Of a DNA stretch of 64,000 nt, positions 18,120-28,331 are shown one piece after another. Source of the DNA: Tolypothrix tenuis PCC 7101 (GTDB taxonomy: Bacteria; Cyanobacteriota; Cyanobacteriia; Cyanobacteriales; Nostocaceae); contig NZ_AP018248.1 of assembly GCF_002368295.1 (NCBI RefSeq), positions 5,624,231-5,688,230 on the forward strand, written 5' to 3'. A model generated the notes under the pieces. That model was not told the DNA's origin. It did not search any database and saw nothing but the letters and a program-made list of their open reading frames with translations. The translations under genes and the position numbers were made by a program. Position 1 is the stretch's first letter. Every line of letters starts with the position of its first letter.

Positions 18120-19760
18120 TTAAGAACGCTGCTTTTTTTCTTCTTGCGATTTTTTCTCTTTGAGAATTTGTTTGACTTTGGCTTGAATTTGTGCGTGTCG
18201 TTCTACACCTTCATAGGCGTAGCGGTTGTATTTGCTATTGGTAATCATATCTTCTAGATAACTAACTCGCTCACTACCGCCAGGATGAGAAGATAACCAA
18301 CTAGGAGGAGCATTTTTCTGTTGTTTTTCTAGCGTCACCATCAAATTACGTAAGCCATCAGCCGCATAACCTGTAGCGACAATCAGACGCGTACCAAGGG
18401 TATCTGCTTGACGTTCCATGTCGCGGCTGTAACTGAGGGCTGAAAGTTGTCCGATAATGCCCCCCAAAGGTATATACTGCGTCACATTAGCAACGAGGTT
18501 ACCTTGGGTAACTAATTGAAAGCCGTGGGATAACACCACATGGGATAACTCATGACCAATTAACCCAGCCAATTCAGCTTCGGAGTTTGTTTTAGCGATC
18601 GCACCTGCATTAATAAAGATTTTGCCACCAGGGAGCGCAAAGGCGTTGAGTTCTTCTTGGGGAACGACAAAAAACTCATATTTAAATTCGTTGCGTCCGG
18701 CGACTTTGGCGAGTTTTTGTCCAATTTCATCGACGTAGGCTACTACTGTCTCATCGGTAATCTGTTTTAATTCTTGTTTTGCTTGCTTGGCTACCGATTC
18801 GCCTATGGATTCTTCACCGCGCAGTAGCATAATTGTGGAATCCAGCGCCGAAAAAGGGCCCAGCAAACTACCGCTAACAGCGTAACCTAATGCACCCGTG
18901 AGAATATTAGCGATCGCATTGCCTCTAATTTCTGCTTGAATATGAGATTTATAACGCTTGAGATGCACATCTGCTAAATTCGCAAACTCTGGTGCTTGCG
19001 GATCTTTAGGGTTGAGAATTGCAAATTGACGCGCTGCTAAAGAAGCTTCCATCCATTTTTGAGCTTCCGCAAGTGCTGTAACTCTAGCTTTAATCAGTTC
19101 TGGTTGGTCTGGATAAAGGGAAGCTCCCCGTTCTAAAATATCTAAAGCTTGTGGAGAGCGATTATATTGTTTAAGAACTTCTGCAAATTTGATATGTCCG
19201 GGAATAAATTCCGGATACTGCTCAACTAATAGTTGTAGTGGAATTAAAGTCCGAGATTCTAGCTTCTTCTCTATCCCCGCCTCTGCTTCTCGCCAGTATA
19301 CCTTACCCGCGGGGGATAGTTGCGTTGGGTCAGTAATTGCAGCTTTGCGTTCTTGAGGTTGACTAGTTTTCGCAAAAGGTTCTTTTACCTCTCGGTAAAT
19401 TTTTTCAGCTTCCACAATTTGTCCCGCCTGATAAAGCTTGTCTGCTTCGATGAATTTTTGCTGACGCGCAATTTCTTCAGGAGTTAGTTCTGGTTCTGTC
19501 GCCGTATCTGGCTTTTTCGGTTCTGTAACTTCTGGGCTGGGGCTGGGCGTAGGTTGTGGTATGATTACAGGCTTCGGCGTTTCCGTGGGATTGGGAGTTG
19601 CACGTTGCAGTATTTCCCGCAGCTGTTGTTGACTATTTGCAGCAGGTTCTTGTGCAGGGACGGGTGCTGTAGGCTGGGTAAGAATAATTAATATTGATGT
19701 GCCAAAGGATAATAACACCCAGTTCAAGGTTAACAGCAGAGACTTGCGATTTCGTTTCAT
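18120..19760 (-). CDS. M48-family zinc metallopeptidase with TPR-like region
   Basis: Membrane-anchored or exported protease of 546 residues. A signal anchor (residues 8-30), a Pro/Glu-rich linker (36-95) and a helical TPR-like region (about 98-260) precede the M48 domain. The zinc site is HELSH (403-407), with the third ligand in ERQAD (Glu449). GHELSHVVLSHG and SYSRDMERQADTLG are classic for YfgC/BepA- and Oma1-like enzymes that act in envelope quality control. The TPR is N-terminal here, whereas BepA carries it C-terminally. The C-terminus is strongly charged (KKSQEEKKQRS). The COP23 gene follows on the same strand. Confidence 0.88.
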   Translation of the reverse strand: MKRNRKSLLLTLNWVLLSFGTSILIILTQPTAPVPAQEPAANSQQQLREILQRATPNPTETPKPVIIPQPTPSPSPEVTEPKKPDTATEPELTPEEIARQQKFIEADKLYQAGQIVEAEKIYREVKEPFAKTSQPQERKAAITDPTQLSPAGKVYWREAEAGIEKKLESRTLIPLQLLVEQYPEFIPGHIKFAEVLKQYNRSPQALDILERGASLYPDQPELIKARVTALAEAQKWMEASLAARQFAILNPKDPQAPEFANLADVHLKRYKSHIQAEIRGNAIANILTGALGYAVSGSLLGPFSALDSTIMLLRGEESIGESVAKQAKQELKQITDETVVAYVDEIGQKLAKVAGRNEFKYEFFVVPQEELNAFALPGGKIFINAGAIAKTNSEAELAGLIGHELSHVVLSHGFQLVTQGNLVANVTQYIPLGGIIGQLSALSYSRDMERQADTLGTRLIVATGYAADGLRNLMVTLEKQQKNAPPSWLSSHPGGSERVSYLEDMITNSKYNRYAYEGVERHAQIQAKVKQILKEKKSQEEKKQRS

Positions 19761-19897
19761 GCTGGGTTCACCCCTGTAAAAGGTTAGTATTTTTACAATA
19801 CATCTAAGCGGGTGATTTAGGGAAAAGGGTCAATCAATTTTGGATTTTGGATTTTAGATTTTAGATTTTAGATTGTCGATTGTATTTCTCGTAGTAG

Positions 19898-19924
19898 GAT
19901 GCGTTAGCAATAGCGTAACGCATC
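19898..19924. repeat. TAACGCAC-type hairpin repeat, copy 2, in gap 19761-20144
   Basis: GATGCGTTA and TAACGCATC form a 9-bp stem. Just upstream, about 19840-19875, lies a short tandem run of a TTTTGGA/TTTTAGA heptamer. No gene is seen in this 384-bp gap. Confidence 0.7.
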
Positions 19925-20069
19925 AGCGCTAAAGTTTTTTGTGCGTTACGACTTACAGATTTTTGTTCAAAAATCAAATCTGATTGCCATATATTATTAA
20001 GGATAGGAATAAAAAATTAACTGCAGATAAACGCTGATAAATTTGTAATTCATTAGATTAGGGAATGCT

Positions 20070-20108
20070 AAAAAAGGGAAAGGTGATTTTAAACCTCTTC
20101 CCTTTTTT
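20070..20108. terminator. Intrinsic terminator 3' of the dynamin-like gene
   Basis: AAAAAGGGAA and TTCCCTTTTT arms enclose a loop with a further AGGT/ACCT pairing. Read on the minus strand it follows the dynamin-like gene by 37 bp and ends in T-rich sequence. Confidence 0.75.
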
Positions 20109-20144
20109 ACATTTTCCTCTTTTTCAACAAAAGAAATGCAATTT

Positions 20145-22610
20145 TTAACTTTCTATCACAGCATTTTCTAATCCATCAGAAACTAGAAAACCGTTTTTAA
20201 CGAGTCTAGTATCAACTACTTCTAACTCAGAGTCATAATTATTAATTAATGGTAATATTTTGTCTTGTAAATGCATTGATTGCAAATGGCTATTGATGCC
20301 GGAGACCGCTAAATTATAAGCAGCAATTTTCTGGAGAACTAGACTCATAACTCTTTGATTATTAATAATTTTTTCTTGGGCTTCTTTTTCTAGTATATTT
20401 TCCAAATAAGCTCTAGCATGAGGATACTGCTGTAATATTTCATCAGCTTGCTTTTCCGCCATTTCTAATAACTGATTTTTAACTATTTGGTTAATAGTTT
20501 GGCGAAAAGATTTGCGAATAGTATTAGAAACTTTCGGCTCAAAATCTAACTTCAATAATTGTCGAATTGCTGGTTCTGCTTCTACTATGCTTTCGCAGTC
20601 GTAACTTTGAGAAGTTTGCTGCAATGTTTGCCGGAATTGATATATTGAAAAAGTACCTTCATCGTAAAATCTAGGACTTTCTCGCACAAAGCGATCGCAC
20701 TCTACACTAGCTGCACTAATTAAGGCTTGGGAAACTAGTTTTTCGACAATTTTGATTTCTATTTCAATGCCGCCATCATTTCCTAACAAACGATATAATT
20801 GGCGATAATAATCCGATTTGCGAATCTTCTCTATTAGCTGCTGAAATAGATTAGCGACTAATTGCTGTGAAGATAAAATCAAAATATCTTCTAACTGATT
20901 CGCTAAATAATAAAATGCTTCTACTAAAATTGCTAGTAAAGGTGCAGTCGCATTCCGGGGATGGCTGAGGGTTGCACGTCGATAAGCATCAGCCACAGAA
21001 AAAGTATCTAGCAATTCATCCAAACGGCGAATCATCCGGGATTGCAATTGCCGGAAATCAGCTTCAAAGCTATCACAATTATTATTAATTACTAGGTTAA
21101 CCTCTTCATTAATATGCTGCACCCAATCTTTACTAACTTGCTGTAATTGCTGGTTGAGACGTTGCAATTCCTGCACCTTCATTGTCTCAATTTCTCGCGG
21201 CTGACTATCTAAATCTTGATATACCGCTTGATAATGCTTTTTCAAGTTAATACAGATATCTTGCAAATCCTCAGCCAAGTTTTGAAAAAGTTGAGGGCGC
21301 TTTTCTTCTGTGAGATAGCGAGTAATTGCAGTTCTAAATTCTTCTATGCCACTATCTTTAATTAACTGGCTAATTAATGGCATACCCTGTTCTTTAATAA
21401 TTCTGACATAGTTTTCATTAGGCGTTTCAAAACTATTCACAGAAATGCGAAACTGAGTAGCTGATAATTTACCAGAATTAGCACAGTAACGGTTAAATTC
21501 ATTGACAAATTGTGGTGTTTCTTCTCCTCCATTGAAGCCTCTCACATTTGTAGCAAAGATGGAATCTAAGCCAAATCTATCTTGCTCGGTTGTTTGTTTA
21601 ATTTGACTGCCATAAAATCCTAGTAAGCCACTAGTTTTGTAAACTCTATTCGTCTCGCGGAACTGTCCAGTAATTAAATCTTCTAATCGTTGCTTTAGCT
21701 GGGCATTGTACCAGGTTTCATCAATGCGATTAAAAATATAAAAAACGCGATCGCGGATTCCTCCGTTACCCCGCATGGTTTCTAAAAGTTCCGTTTCTTC
21801 CTTTGTCATATCGCCAGCGGAGGCGGGTTTTAATACGCAGATGACAGCGGAGGTCTCCGGATGTTGAATTCTTTGATAAGTTAACAGTGCATCCTTCGCT
21901 ACTGGCGCATCAATACCAGGAGTATCAATAATGACGTTACCATCTTGCAATAAAGGATGATAACAATAATATTCAATCCTTTTCAAAACCGAACTATTGC
22001 TACCACGTCTTGCATAGCTAGCAGCTTCTTTAATATTGACAAAATTAAATTGTGCCATTGAATATGTAGCATTATTCACTGTATGGATATGTTGGCGATT
22101 TGCTACATAACCTTCCAGTAATAAAATTAATGCTTTAGCTTGTTTGGCACGTTCAGATTTACTCTCACCTCCCTCTTGTTGCAGAATAGCTTGACAACCT
22201 TGATTCAGCAAATTAATCACATCATTCTGATTAATATTTGCTACTGTCTTAAATCCTAATTGTTGGCATAATGCAACTGCTTGTTCACGGATTTCTGCTT
22301 CACTCAAAAATGTTAAAACAACCCTTTCTTCATCTGCGGTTGCATATTCTATTTTGCACTCTGTACCTGTAGCGTGTCCTTCAGCACTGTATAACAATTC
22401 TCTTTCTAAAAGTGCATTAATCAGCATCGATTTACCTGCACTAAATGCACCCGCAAACACAATTTCAAATCTAGGAGAAATAACTTTCGCTAGAGAAGTT
22501 TTGACAGGTGTAATATCATAAGCGCGTAATGTCGGTTCTTGTTGTAAAAGATTTAATATATATTCAACTTGTTCTTTTAAATCTATAGCTTGATAAGACA
22601 AGTCTGACAT
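20145..22610 (-). CDS. Dynamin-like GTPase
   Basis: Large GTPase of 821 residues, a probable bacterial dynamin-like protein that binds and remodels membranes. The G1 P-loop is GAFSAGKS (54-61), the switch region contains a conserved Thr (EGHATGTECKIEY), and G3 is DTPG in VIIDTPGIDAPV near residue 230. G4 appears as FNRID, replacing the usual TKxD. The remaining 500 residues are mostly long helices with heptad patterns (for example LQRLNQQLQQVSKDWVQ), as in the neck and trunk of Nostoc BDLP. It is longer than the roughly 690-residue BDLP and has no clear paddle hydrophobic hairpin, so membrane insertion may differ. It appears to be a single-gene transcript. Confidence 0.85.
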   Translation of the reverse strand: MSDLSYQAIDLKEQVEYILNLLQQEPTLRAYDITPVKTSLAKVISPRFEIVFAGAFSAGKSMLINALLERELLYSAEGHATGTECKIEYATADEERVVLTFLSEAEIREQAVALCQQLGFKTVANINQNDVINLLNQGCQAILQQEGGESKSERAKQAKALILLLEGYVANRQHIHTVNNATYSMAQFNFVNIKEAASYARRGSNSSVLKRIEYYCYHPLLQDGNVIIDTPGIDAPVAKDALLTYQRIQHPETSAVICVLKPASAGDMTKEETELLETMRGNGGIRDRVFYIFNRIDETWYNAQLKQRLEDLITGQFRETNRVYKTSGLLGFYGSQIKQTTEQDRFGLDSIFATNVRGFNGGEETPQFVNEFNRYCANSGKLSATQFRISVNSFETPNENYVRIIKEQGMPLISQLIKDSGIEEFRTAITRYLTEEKRPQLFQNLAEDLQDICINLKKHYQAVYQDLDSQPREIETMKVQELQRLNQQLQQVSKDWVQHINEEVNLVINNNCDSFEADFRQLQSRMIRRLDELLDTFSVADAYRRATLSHPRNATAPLLAILVEAFYYLANQLEDILILSSQQLVANLFQQLIEKIRKSDYYRQLYRLLGNDGGIEIEIKIVEKLVSQALISAASVECDRFVRESPRFYDEGTFSIYQFRQTLQQTSQSYDCESIVEAEPAIRQLLKLDFEPKVSNTIRKSFRQTINQIVKNQLLEMAEKQADEILQQYPHARAYLENILEKEAQEKIINNQRVMSLVLQKIAAYNLAVSGINSHLQSMHLQDKILPLINNYDSELEVVDTRLVKNGFLVSDGLENAVIES

Positions 22611-22866
22611 ATTTATAAGCCTGATAATATTTAAGTATATTTTACGAAAAATTGTATAAATTTTAAAACAGTGCTATTACTGAGAAAGTATGCTCGCGCT
22701 TTGATGTCATGCAAGAAAAATCAATGATCAACGATAAAAATCCCACCCCCAGAAAGAGAGTAGGATAACCTGATTATCAGTTCTTAATTGATGCGCTGGT
22801 GGTTTATGTCGTTAATCTTGCTGAGTTTTTAGATCTCCGACTTCTCACAACTCAGAAGAGGAAGTA

Positions 22867-24579
22867 CTAATAATGAGTACCAGTTTTACGATGATTGATA
22901 GCAGTCACCGCATCAGGTTTGAGTAATTTACCGTTATCAACAGTTGCATAAACTACCCAATGATCGCCACATTCTAAGCGTTGGCTAACTGAGCATTCCA
23001 AATAGGCGATCGCATCTGTGAGAACAATGCAACCATTATCAGCAACCGCCGTACTAAAGCTAGCAAATCTATCTTCCCCAGGAGCAAAAGATTTGCGGAA
23101 ATGCTTCATGTAGTCAAGATGATTGCCTTCTTCCAAAACATTTAAGGTAAATTTACCACCTGGATACATCAGAGATTCAATCGCTCTTTCTTTAGCGATC
23201 GCCACTGTAATTCCCGGTGGATTAAATGTGGCTTGAGATACCCAAGCACCTAGCATTCCTGTGGAAACATCTCCTTGCTTGGCGGCGATAACGCAAACAG
23301 AACCAACAATTCGACCCACAGCTTGTTCTAAAGGAGTAGCAGCTTGTTGTGGTACGCGCACTTTTTTCGCTTTCTTAATTGCTTGAGCAAAGTCTGTGCC
23401 AACTTCTTCACAGTACTTGAGAGTGACATCATCTGGTTTAAACTTGACTTTGAGAGTTTCAAAACCAAATTTATAACCAGCATCCCGGAGTTTACCTTCA
23501 ATTAAATCAAAGGCTTCACCACTCCAGCCATAGGAACCGAAAACTCCCGCCAGTTTATTGTTATCACCAACGCTGAGAACAATTCCTAAAGCGGTATGAA
23601 TGGGGGTAGGTGCATGACCACCAATAGTAGGAGAACCAATGATAAATGCATCGCACTCTTGCAAGGTGGTGCGGATTTCATCAGGGTCAGCAAATTCACA
23701 GTTGATGGATTTGACCGCGACTCCGCCTTTAGTCAGTCCTAGTGCGATCGCCTGTGCTAAAGTTGCCGTATTTCCATAAGCTGAAGCAAACAACAACGCC
23801 ACAGATATTTCCCTGGTGCGTTGTGCGTGGCTCCATTCGCCATAAGATTTGGTCAGTTCGATTAAGCTGGTGCGTACCAAAGGCCCATGACCAACACCAT
23901 ACATTCTCACCTGCAAATCAGAGATTTTCTCTAAAGCAGCTTCTACGTGTAATGCATGGGGAGCCATCAAGCAGTTGTAGTAGTAGCGTTGGTCTTCCTT
24001 AAAGCTTTCCCAATTATCATCAAATACTTCATCGCCACAGATATGAGAACCAAATAACTTATCTGTGTAGAGAATTTGCGTTTGTTGGTCGTAGGTACAA
24101 AGCGCTTCCGGCCAGCGAGGACTAGGAATCGGGAAGAATTTTAAAACATGACCCTTACCTAAATCCAGAGTCTCTTTCCCCCGCATTACTAAGATATTTA
24201 GAGTGTCATCAGGAAAAGCATTCCGCAAATTCGCAGCACATGGAAGCGAACAGACAAATGTAATTTGAGGTGCTAATTCTAAGAGGGCTTTATATGTTAC
24301 CACCCGGTTAGGATTAAAATGACCCAAAATCACATAATCTAATTTTTTTAAATTCAGGGTTTGCTGCAAAGCATCCAGATAAATTTCCGTAAAACTTTCT
24401 GCAGGTGGATCAGTAATGGCTGTTTGATCGCCTTCAATTAAATAGCAATTGGAGGTAGTTCCCCTTTCAAGTGCATATTCGATTTCAAACCGCAAACGTG
24501 ACCAACTACGCGCTCTCAGAACTTTAGTATTTGTTGCAATGGGCAAAACTTGTACGTCACGGGGTTTGGAATTGCTCAT
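22867..24579 (-). CDS. flv1B: Flavodiiron protein Flv1 type (non-canonical metal site), probably heterocyst Flv1B
   Basis: Diflavin flavodiiron protein of 570 residues from the ATG at 24579. The longer open frame to 24795 runs through an inverted-repeat element and is not coding. The order is a metallo-beta-lactamase-like domain, a flavodoxin domain (from about 245, ALLFASAYGNTATLAQAI) and a C-terminal flavin-reductase domain typical of cyanobacterial Flvs. The diiron ligand motif HxExDH is replaced by HFNPNR, which marks the Flv1/Flv2 class; these pair with a canonical Flv3/Flv4 partner to reduce O2 to water. Its position next to an Flv3-type gene matches the heterocyst-specific flv1B-flv3B pair of Anabaena. 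The partner here is truncated. Confidence 0.88.
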   Translation of the reverse strand: MSNSKPRDVQVLPIATNTKVLRARSWSRLRFEIEYALERGTTSNCYLIEGDQTAITDPPAESFTEIYLDALQQTLNLKKLDYVILGHFNPNRVVTYKALLELAPQITFVCSLPCAANLRNAFPDDTLNILVMRGKETLDLGKGHVLKFFPIPSPRWPEALCTYDQQTQILYTDKLFGSHICGDEVFDDNWESFKEDQRYYYNCLMAPHALHVEAALEKISDLQVRMYGVGHGPLVRTSLIELTKSYGEWSHAQRTREISVALLFASAYGNTATLAQAIALGLTKGGVAVKSINCEFADPDEIRTTLQECDAFIIGSPTIGGHAPTPIHTALGIVLSVGDNNKLAGVFGSYGWSGEAFDLIEGKLRDAGYKFGFETLKVKFKPDDVTLKYCEEVGTDFAQAIKKAKKVRVPQQAATPLEQAVGRIVGSVCVIAAKQGDVSTGMLGAWVSQATFNPPGITVAIAKERAIESLMYPGGKFTLNVLEEGNHLDYMKHFRKSFAPGEDRFASFSTAVADNGCIVLTDAIAYLECSVSQRLECGDHWVVYATVDNGKLLKPDAVTAINHRKTGTHY

Positions 24580-24767
24580 AGATTTTGGGTGATTTTTATC
24601 AAAGAAATGGAAAAACCGGGTATAATTTACCCAGTTTTTAGCTAATTCAAAAACGCGGGTGAAGCTATTGGGAAATTTCATATCGTTCTGAGTCCTGAGT
24701 ACTAAGTGCTTAGTCTTGAGCGATATTGCAGAGCAAAATATAAAGATGAAAAAAGATAGCTTGCTTG

Positions 24768-24855
24768 ATACCAATTCCTCAAAATTCATGACCAATCCAA
24801 ACTGATAAACCCTGGTAAATTTGGATTTATGAATTTGGAATTATTGAATTGGTAT
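24768..24855. repeat. 88-bp inverted-repeat element between flv3B and flv1B
   Basis: ATACCAATTC (24768-24777) and GAATTGGTAT (24846-24855) are perfect terminal arms. It lies in the 346-bp spacer together with runs of CAGCACTC/TACTCAGCACTC-type short repeats (24870-24915). The spacer holds no gene and separates the two flv genes more than an operon would need. Confidence 0.75.
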
Positions 24856-24925
24856 GAGTAGTTCTGAGCGCAATTTGCATCCTCATAACTCAGCACTCGT
24901 TACTCAGCACTCAGAACTTTTGTGT

Positions 24926-26344
24926 TTAGTAGTAGTTACCTACTTTGCGATGACGAACGGCTGTCAGTCCTTCTGGTTTGGATACACGACCTTCTTGGAC
25001 AGTGCAATATAAAATCCAGTGGTCGCTACATTCAATGCTGCTTTGTACTTCACATTCCATGTACGCCAGCGCATCTGTGAGAATCGGAGAACCATTTTTC
25101 GCGGTTTGAGTTTTCACACCAGCAAATCGGTCAGCGCCAGGGGTTAAGCGCTTGAGGAAGTGCTTTTTAAGTTCCTGATAATTTCCTTCTTCGAGGACAT
25201 TCAGGACAAAGAGATCGCCTACTTGCATCAAGGTATCTATGGCGCGGTCTTTAGCTACCGCAATGGTCAATCCTAAGGGTTGTAAGCTTGCTTGGCTCAC
25301 CCAAGATGCCAGCATTGCACCATTAACATTACCTTTTTTGGTAGTGACAATATATAGTCCGCTGCTAATCCGACCCAACGCTTTTTCCATATTTACGTCG
25401 AGGGACTTGAGTTGCTTGAGATTGCGATCGCGCATCAGCACTTGTCCCAAATCTGTACCAGCTTCTGCACAAAGCTGATATGTAGAAGCGTTGGGAGCCT
25501 CTTTAATCCGAATCGCTGGGAAGGCTTCCTTAATACCTGAGTCAATGAATTTACGACGTAGTGTATCGATGGGTTCATCATCCCCACCGTAACACTCAAA
25601 TAATCCTACTAGTTGCTTGTTATTAACTACAGCCAACAGCGAACTGATACCAGCTATAGCTGCAGTATTTGTACTTGGTGGCATACCAATTACAATACCA
25701 GCTGCTCTACCTGCTAATTCTTGGATTTCTTGGGCTTCAGCCGTGCTGAGATCAATCATTTCGATCCCCACACCAGTTTTTTGAATACCCTCTCCAATAG
25801 CCTGAATCAGCTTTTCGCCAAAGCCATATTCAGAAACATAAAACAAGCCAACAGTTGTTTCTGCTTTTGCTTGTCTTTGGCTCCAACTTTGGTAACACTC
25901 GGTCAGAATATCTAAATGATGATGCAGTAAGGGCCCGTGACCGTTGGCAATAATTTTAATTTTTCCTAAATCATTCATCCGCTTCATTGCTGTTAGCAAA
26001 GAGCGAGCATTAGGCCCCATCAAGCAATCATAATAAAATCTAAAGTCAGCCTCGATGGCTTCTAAATCTTCATCAAAAGTACGCTCATCACAGAAGTGCA
26101 TCCCGAAAGCATCACAGGTGTAGATCACTTCGGTTTTGCGGTCATAGCTAAAGATGGTATCTGGCCAATGCAGATTCGGCGCACTCACAAATTCGATTTC
26201 ATGTCCTTTCCCAATATTTATGCGATCGCCACTTTTGACAATCCGCTTGGAAAATGGCTCATGAGACAGGTTTTTAGTGTAAAGTAAAATAGACTTTCTA
26301 CCAATGCGGGGTTTAACTCCAGGTGAACGCTGACCAAAAAAACG
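24926..26344 (-). pseudogene. flv3B: 5'-truncated flavodiiron protein Flv3 type (flv3B)
   Basis: From a GTG at 26188 the frame encodes 420 residues that start inside the beta-lactamase-like domain (SAPNLHWPDTIFSYD). The frame stays open, and Flv3-like, upstream to about 26300 (SGDRINIGKGHEIEF, and before it NLSHEPFSKRIVKSG), but has no ATG or other clear start there and meets a stop at 26345-26347. Full-length Flv3 has about 570 residues. The missing N-terminal 120 or so residues include the first metal-ligand motif HxExDH; later ligands (LHWPD, YTCDAFG, NGHGPL), the flavodoxin and the flavin-reductase domains remain. A hairpin repeat (26349-26377) lies exactly at the break. The product, if made, could not assemble a complete diiron site. 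Confidence 0.8.
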
Positions 26345-26348
26345 CTAC

Positions 26349-26377
26349 AGCCAGCGGTGTGAGGCGTGCCGCTGGCT
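26349..26377. repeat. Hairpin repeat at the flv3B break point
   Basis: AGCCAGCGG and CCGCTGGCT form a perfect 9-bp stem around 11 bases. Flv3 homology stops just beside it, so insertion or recombination at this repeat may have removed the flv3B 5' end. Confidence 0.65.
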
Positions 26378-26498
26378 AACGATTCAACCATTTTCTTATG
26401 GGCGTGAGTAGCAGTATTAAAGGCTACATGGATAGCGTTAGGGGCTGGCCAAGCAATCAACGAGTATCGCGTTCTTGACGATCACTCCTTGCTTGTAG

Positions 26499-26602
26499 TA
26501 GTCTGTCAATTTTGTTTTGAGGAATTTTTGGTAGTGCGGGCATCTTGCCCGCGTGAGCGAGACGCTCACACTACTGTCCCTCATTTCAACCCTGACAGAC
26601 TA
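26499..26602. mobile_element. MITE-like element, about 104 bp
   Basis: TAGTCTGTCA at 26499 faces TGACAGACTA at 26593-26602. The arms stay similar for about 24 bp (ending TTTTGAGG / TTGAAATGAGG). An internal hairpin GCGGGCATCTTGCCCGC and an AGTGTGAGCG-type arm add structure. It lies just 3' of the CHAT-LuxR gene. Confidence 0.7.
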
Positions 26603-26633
26603 GTAGTGGCTCCAACCAGTTCCGGCAAAACCT

Positions 26634-28187
26634 TTATTGGATTGGGTTAAGACTAGATTGCCGCTTAAAATGAATATTTTTCATGTGTTTCTTTACCGTA
26701 TTCATAGTAATATACAGCCGTGCAGCAATTTCTTTGTAGCTACAGCCGGAGCGATAAAGAAACCAAATTTCAGCTTCTCGCGGAGTCAAGCGGTACATCT
26801 TCACTTCAGCGCTCACCGCATCATTTTGCATAGACTGATGCTGGTCTTCTATTGTGACTAATAGGTAAGGCTGAGTCCTTTCCTCGGAAGTCAACCATCT
26901 AACCCTAATACGAAAAGCACCTAAATTCTCTGTATTAATTTCTGACTCTATTATTATTGTTTTATCGGGAAATAGCTCTTGGCTATCGATTAGAGATTGG
27001 CAAACGCTCCAGATAACTGGTGGCACAAAATTCAGGTTTGAACTGCCTTGATTCAATTCAGCACAAATGCGATGAGCAGATGTATTGGCAGAAACTACTT
27101 CCCCAACTTCGGTCAAAATTAACATGGCATCATCTATGCTGTCGATTACAGTCTGCAAAAAGTTTCCTTCTGACAGTTTTAGTTGAGCCTTTGGTTTTTC
27201 TAACTCAATCTCATCTTGAATCGAAGCGAGATAAATTGGATATCTAGAGCTAGTTCTCAGCAAAATCCTCTCTTGAGTACTTCCTGTCACCAACAGTTGA
27301 TTTCTTAGAACAGTAAGAATTTCAGACGCACTAGTTTGCGTAGAAGATACAACTTGTAAATCTTGCACTGGAACACCCAGGATCTCAGTCAGTTGTCCCT
27401 CTCTGAATAGAGCCAAAATTTGTTGTAAACCTTCCTGAGACCCTTCCAAAACCAGCTTTACACTGCCTGCCTCTATCTTCTGTAGTGTCAAGGATGTGTC
27501 TCCCGAAATTTGACGTAAATGGGCAATAATGGCTTCTGCTAGTGGCTTGTTAAGTTCATCAATAGTAGCACTTAATATAAGTATGTATTTAGCTGGCTCT
27601 GGGTTATTTTTTATATCTTTTTTTTCAATGATAACGGGAGTTAAATGTTCTGGAATGTCATGTAATCGAATTTCTATACAGCCAAACTTGAAAGCTTTCT
27701 CTATAGGATGGTTTGCGCCAAGTGCTTTATAAAAACCAACAGCAAAAGCTATTGCAGCCTTATCGCCAATGGCTTGGTTCATACCGATAACATAATTAAT
27801 ATGCTTGGCAATTGCTTGCGCTTGAATCTTAGAATAACAAGCATTCAAGATGACACAATTTACTTGTTTATCCACAAGTTCAAACAATGCAGCTAGAGCT
27901 TCTGGCTTTACAGGCTTCAATTTTCCTACTTCATCTTCACAGCAAAGTTCGCCAGTATTTGTGCCATGACCAGAAAAATGTACAATATGAGGCTCAACAT
28001 CCAATATTGCTTGACTAATATCGCCAGGACGCACATTCCACCGTTGCTCTAACACAAATTTTTCTCGGTGTTTGGCTAGTTGTAGCTTTTCTTGAATATC
28101 TCGCAACTCTTGCCCCAAACGCAGCCGGGAAGCATCACTGGGATCTGACGCTAAAAACAGAATTTTAATAGGATTATCATTGTTCAT
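26634..28187 (-). CDS. CHAT (caspase-like) protease fused to PAS and LuxR-type HTH
   Basis: A 517-residue single-chain fusion. Residues 1-190 form a CHAT-type caspase-like domain with the catalytic dyad His74 (HFSGHG) and Cys117 (ILNACYS). Residues about 198-285 form a compact alpha/beta module (YILILSATIDELN, GSVKLVLEGSQEGLQQIL) like the small adaptor domains found beside CHAT and STAND proteins in bacterial conflict systems. A PAS-like domain (about 340-450) and a LuxR/GerE helix-turn-helix (462-511, RLTPREAEIWFLYRSGCSYK) follow. The layout suggests a sensor protease whose activation changes DNA binding, or a transcription factor released by cleavage; that is inference. No membrane segment is seen and no partner gene adjoins. 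Confidence 0.85.
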   Translation of the reverse strand: MNNDNPIKILFLASDPSDASRLRLGQELRDIQEKLQLAKHREKFVLEQRWNVRPGDISQAILDVEPHIVHFSGHGTNTGELCCEDEVGKLKPVKPEALAALFELVDKQVNCVILNACYSKIQAQAIAKHINYVIGMNQAIGDKAAIAFAVGFYKALGANHPIEKAFKFGCIEIRLHDIPEHLTPVIIEKKDIKNNPEPAKYILILSATIDELNKPLAEAIIAHLRQISGDTSLTLQKIEAGSVKLVLEGSQEGLQQILALFREGQLTEILGVPVQDLQVVSSTQTSASEILTVLRNQLLVTGSTQERILLRTSSRYPIYLASIQDEIELEKPKAQLKLSEGNFLQTVIDSIDDAMLILTEVGEVVSANTSAHRICAELNQGSSNLNFVPPVIWSVCQSLIDSQELFPDKTIIIESEINTENLGAFRIRVRWLTSEERTQPYLLVTIEDQHQSMQNDAVSAEVKMYRLTPREAEIWFLYRSGCSYKEIAARLYITMNTVKKHMKNIHFKRQSSLNPIQ

Positions 28188-28331
28188 TCACAGGCAGCGC
28201 GAAAGTTTAATTAGTTTTTATAGTACTCTATGCCTCAAGTAGAGCATTAATTAAAACCTTCAACTCTTCACAATGTCTCACTATGTATATAATTGGCAGT
28301 AAACTTGCCGAACAATGGGTCGCGACTTTGC

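Noticed and set aside
24580..24795. 72-residue N-terminal extension of Flv1
   Set aside because: The extension overlaps an inverted-repeat element and is absent from the family; MSNSKPRD at 24579 matches the expected start.
26218..26460. 80-codon minus-strand frame upstream of flv3B
   Set aside because: It crosses the hairpin repeat, has no family match and reads the flv3B remnant in the wrong frame.
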